From the NCBI GenBank assembly GCA_020060185.1, contig JAGVAS010000054.1, forward strand, positions 1 to 32,415: a DNA stretch of 32,415 nucleotides, written 5' to 3'. The translations under genes were made by a program, and so were the position numbers. The notes below the pieces were generated by a model. It was not told the origin of the DNA and did not search any database. It saw only the letters and a program-made list of their open reading frames with translations. Below, piece by piece: positions 30,795 to 32,415 of this stretch. How positions within the stretch are numbered: the stretch's first letter is position 1; each line of letters begins with the position of its first letter. The DNA comes from Desulfovibrio sp. GTDB lineage: Bacteria > Bacillota > Dethiobacteria > DTU022 > UBA8154.

Positions 30795-31640
30795 TTAGTC
30801 CTCTTTCCGTAACGGTACATACAGCAATCCTTCCTTCGCGATTTTTCCCTCGTCAATCAGGGCCCTGGTTAGATTTCCACCACGGATGCGCGGGATATTA
30901 AATTCCAATTCGATATCGGTAAGCTTAACTCCCTGCGGATGGCTGTTTACATAAGCAAAAATACGCTCCTTTATCTCTTCTTCATCTACACCTTCAGGCG
31001 CTGCAGCCTCTTCCGGAACAGGGGTCTCAAAGACAGTCTCTTCTACTATTTCAGCAGCTTCTTCCGGCCTCTCCACGGGCTGCTCCGGCAACACGGGTTT
31101 CACGGCATACAGCGTAAACCAGGCCTTCCGGCATTCTTCTCGTTCCGCCCTGCAGTTTTGGAGGAATCGGTACACATCTTTTCTTCTTTCCAAGCAGCTC
31201 TTTTCCAGCGCTGCCTTCGTCTCTTTCGCATTTTTTCTCCTTGCTTCTCCGAATTCCCTTAGAGTATTACCGACAGCCCCGGCGCGATCTTTTGTCAAAG
31301 CACGAACTTCTGAAAGAAAGTCATTGATATCGGAAAGAAGCCCGTCAATTTCTTTCTTGTTCTGAAGCCGGTATTCGGAAAGCTGTTTTCTCAAATCTTT
31401 TCCAGCATCTTTACGGTAACGTCCGTACTCACTCAGAAGTTCGGCCAGTTCCCTGCGGCGCAGTTGTTTATCCTGGTGAAGCTCCTCCCTCATCAGTTTT
31501 GCTTCAGCCATTCTCGTTTGACAAAAGCCAGATAAGGAGGAAGAAACATCTTTTTTTAAAAAAACTCGCCAACTTTTTCTTTCATCACGCTCTGCGGAAA
31601 TATCCTTACATAGAGCATGGACCTCTTCTGCACGTCCCAT
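30795..31640 (-). CDS. GvpC-like helical protein with C-terminal winged-helix-like domain
   Basis: Residues about 20-175 are almost purely helical and charged, with roughly 18-22-residue units beginning with a hydrophobic pair: 'LLSEYGRYRKDAGK', 'LSEYRLQNKKEI', 'FLSEVRALTKDRAG', 'FGEARRKNAKE', 'FLQNCRAEREE'. These recall the 33-residue helices of GvpC, which wrap and stiffen vesicles, though the period is shorter. A Pro/Glu-rich linker (about 182-212) leads to a compact end (215-281) with a winged-helix pattern ('IKERIFAYVNSHPQGVKLTD', 'IPRIRGGNLTRALIDEGKIA'). No family is certain. Position between gvpA and gvpN supports a GvpC role; the end domain could bind DNA or protein. CGGAGGTG precedes ATG 31640. 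Confidence 0.75.
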   Translation of the reverse strand: MGRAEEVHALCKDISAERDERKSWRVFLKKDVSSSLSGFCQTRMAEAKLMREELHQDKQLRRRELAELLSEYGRYRKDAGKDLRKQLSEYRLQNKKEIDGLLSDINDFLSEVRALTKDRAGAVGNTLREFGEARRKNAKETKAALEKSCLERRKDVYRFLQNCRAEREECRKAWFTLYAVKPVLPEQPVERPEEAAEIVEETVFETPVPEEAAAPEGVDEEEIKERIFAYVNSHPQGVKLTDIELEFNIPRIRGGNLTRALIDEGKIAKEGLLYVPLRKED

Positions 31641-31668
31641 AAAAGCTTACACCTCCGTTATGTTTTTT

Positions 31669-31698
31669 GAGGGCACACTCCAAAAAGGGTGTGCCCTC
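31669..31698. other. Hairpin after gvpA
   Basis: GAGGGCACAC (31669-31678) and GTGTGCCCTC (31689-31698) form a perfect 10-bp stem 15 bases after the gvpA stop. On the operon strand it is followed by A residues, not T, so it is not an intrinsic terminator there. A 3' stability or processing element that raises gvpA mRNA over the downstream genes would fit the need for much more shell protein. Confidence 0.65.
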
Positions 31699-31713
31699 AT
31701 GTCACCACATCCC

Positions 31714-31938
31714 TTACGCTACAGCTGGAACCGCCTCTGGCGCCGCTGTGAGCCCGACAGCCTCGGCGTACTTAAGGTAAGTCTCCACCGAAGCGATCAC
31801 AGCCCTGAGCTCTACCGCCAGAATCTCAATGCCCACCAGCGAGACCCTTGCCCAGACATCCACCACTATCCCCTTGTCCAGCACCCGATCCAACACTTCG
31901 ACAAGACTCGATGACGCATTGGTTTTTTGTACAGCCAT
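31714..31938 (-). CDS. gvpA: Major gas vesicle shell protein GvpA
   Basis: A 74-residue protein with the near-invariant GvpA sequence: '[20 protein letters not shown]', '[20 protein letters not shown]', '[16 protein letters not shown]'. It makes the ribbed wall of the vesicle, a hollow protein shell filled with gas that gives buoyancy. The length and the short Ala/Pro/Val tail are normal. AGGAGG eight bases before ATG 31938 is the strongest translation start of the operon. It is the first gene of the cluster; a promoter and a possible attenuator lie upstream and a 10-bp hairpin directly downstream. Confidence 0.97.
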   Translation of the reverse strand: MAVQKTNASSSLVEVLDRVLDKGIVVDVWARVSLVGIEILAVELRAVIASVETYLKYAEAVGLTAAPEAVPAVA

Positions 31939-32055
31939 CAGTTAAACCTCCTTTCAGCGATTTTTTTAGTGTTTCGACAATATTTTACTTTATTCGATTG
32001 TTTTTTGAAAGTTGTAACTTTGGTTGATATTTGCTGCCGCAAGGCGGAGGCTCTG

Positions 32056-32081
32056 TAGACCAAAGGGTCTAAACCGTTTGG
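32056..32081 (-). other. Overlapping leader hairpins before gvpA
   Basis: Two exclusive stems can form: TAGACC/GGTCTA (32056-32061 with 32066-32071) or CCAAA/TTTGG (32060-32064 with 32077-32081) enclosing GGT/ACC. They lie between the terminator-like hairpin at 32086-32110 and gvpA. Exclusive pairings suggest a regulatory leader, but no known riboswitch class is recognised. Confidence 0.35.
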
Positions 32082-32085
32082 TGGA

Positions 32086-32110
32086 GAAAAAAAAGCCCAC
32101 TAAGGGCTTT
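32086..32110 (-). terminator. Intrinsic terminator in the gvpA leader (possible attenuator)
   Basis: AAAGCCC (32092-32098) and GGGCTTT (32104-32110) form a perfect 7-bp stem with a five-base loop, followed on the minus strand by eight T residues. It stands about 110 bases after the predicted promoter at 32224-32252 and about 150 bases before gvpA. No complete gene lies between promoter and terminator, so transcripts from that promoter must pass it to reach gvpA. Confidence 0.75.
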
Positions 32111-32223
32111 GACAATTTTTTTTCAATTTTGGACATCCGTGAAGAACCGTTTACCACAAAATGATAATACTTGCCAAATGTGGGAAAAATATCAGTAGCT
32201 GTTACAAACATCCCTGGTTTCTC

Positions 32224-32252
32224 ATAATAACAGTTACAAAAATATCCTGCAA
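32224..32252 (-). promoter_or_regulatory. Predicted sigma-A-type promoter of the gas-vesicle operon
   Basis: On the minus strand TTGCAG (32247-32252) and TATTAT (32224-32229) are separated by 17 bases, matching -35 at four of six and -10 at five of six positions. Transcription would begin near 32217 and give a leader of about 280 bases before gvpA. Other promoters closer to gvpA (for example around the TAAAAT near 31975) cannot be excluded. Confidence 0.45.
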
Positions 32253-32273
32253 AAAGTTGCCTCCGCTGTTAAA

Positions 32274-32305
32274 ATAAAAAACCCAAAAATGGAATGACTT
32301 TTGGG
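32274..32305 (-). terminator. Terminator of an upstream gene outside the window
   Basis: CCCAAAA (32282-32288) and TTTTGGG (32299-32305) form a 7-bp stem, followed on the minus strand by TTTTTTATTTT. It isolates the gas-vesicle operon from whatever lies beyond the right edge. Confidence 0.7.
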
Positions 32306-32356
32306 CAGATCAGGGAACTTAATATTAAATTGGCAAAAAACAGGGATTTCTAAAGT

Positions 32357-32415
<59 letters not shown>

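Noticed and set aside
31990-32211. 73-residue frame on the minus strand before gvpA
   Set aside because: It crosses a strong intrinsic terminator, lacks a good ribosome binding site and has no natural composition; the region reads better as a leader.

Overview
The window reads as chromosome from an anaerobic, endospore-forming Gram-positive bacterium, most like the Peptococcaceae (Desulfotomaculum/Pelotomaculum type). The grounds are a spore protease gene (gpr), strong GGAGG-type ribosome binding sites, frequent TTG/GTG starts, a biotin/Na+ decarboxylase and a gas-vesicle operon. The affiliation is inferred from gene content; no rRNA or marker gene is present.

Layout. 1-499: one copy of a structured dispersed repeat next to a 5'-truncated phosphodiester glycosidase gene. 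515-3019: complete comEC (competence DNA channel). 3211-12728: an accessory island on the minus strand, read as PucR-type regulator (frame broken), NCS2 permease, biuret-hydrolase-like cysteine hydrolase, urea-carboxylase-type carboxyltransferase in two subunits, a one-helix gamma subunit, biotin carrier, Na+-pumping carboxybiotin decarboxylase, and urea channel. 12818-13404: a decayed, diverged 5' fragment of a second comEC, so the island is bracketed by comEC sequence. 13603-18344: housekeeping genes (nnr, polysaccharide deacetylase lipoprotein, second copy of the structured repeat, DUF456 membrane protein, gpr). 18404-20455: a PAS-domain remnant and a GAF-PAS-HD-GYP protein. 20599-31938: one long gas-vesicle operon on the minus strand (gvpA, GvpC-like protein, gvpN, Hsp20/gvpH, CDC48-like ATPase, gvpF, gvpG, gvpJ with zinc ribbon, unknown, gvpK, gvpL, gvpS/J, unknown, gvpO, double ArsA/Get3-like ATPase, small unknown). 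31939-32415: its promoter, a possible attenuator, an upstream terminator and a dinucleotide repeat at the window edge.

Main proposal. The island looks like a Na+-translocating decarboxylase whose carboxyltransferase is not the usual OadA/MmdA/GcdA type but the KipA/KipI (urea carboxylase) type, with no biotin carboxylase. With the biuret-hydrolase-like enzyme and the urea channel, the simplest reading is: biuret enters, is hydrolysed to allophanate and ammonia, the allophanate carboxyl group moves to biotin leaving urea, carboxybiotin is decarboxylated while Na+ is pumped out, and urea leaves through the channel. This would be energy conservation from an N-carboxy compound ('allophanate decarboxylase'), a route I do not know to be described. 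The parts are clear from sequence; the substrate and direction are inference.

The gas-vesicle operon is also unusual: a shell-protein paralogue fused to a zinc ribbon, a GvpC-like helical protein ending in a winged-helix-like domain, and a large set of chaperone-like ATPases (CDC48-like, double Get3-like, Hsp20). Many of its minor genes use TTG or GTG starts, and a strong hairpin follows gvpA, both consistent with shell protein being made in excess.
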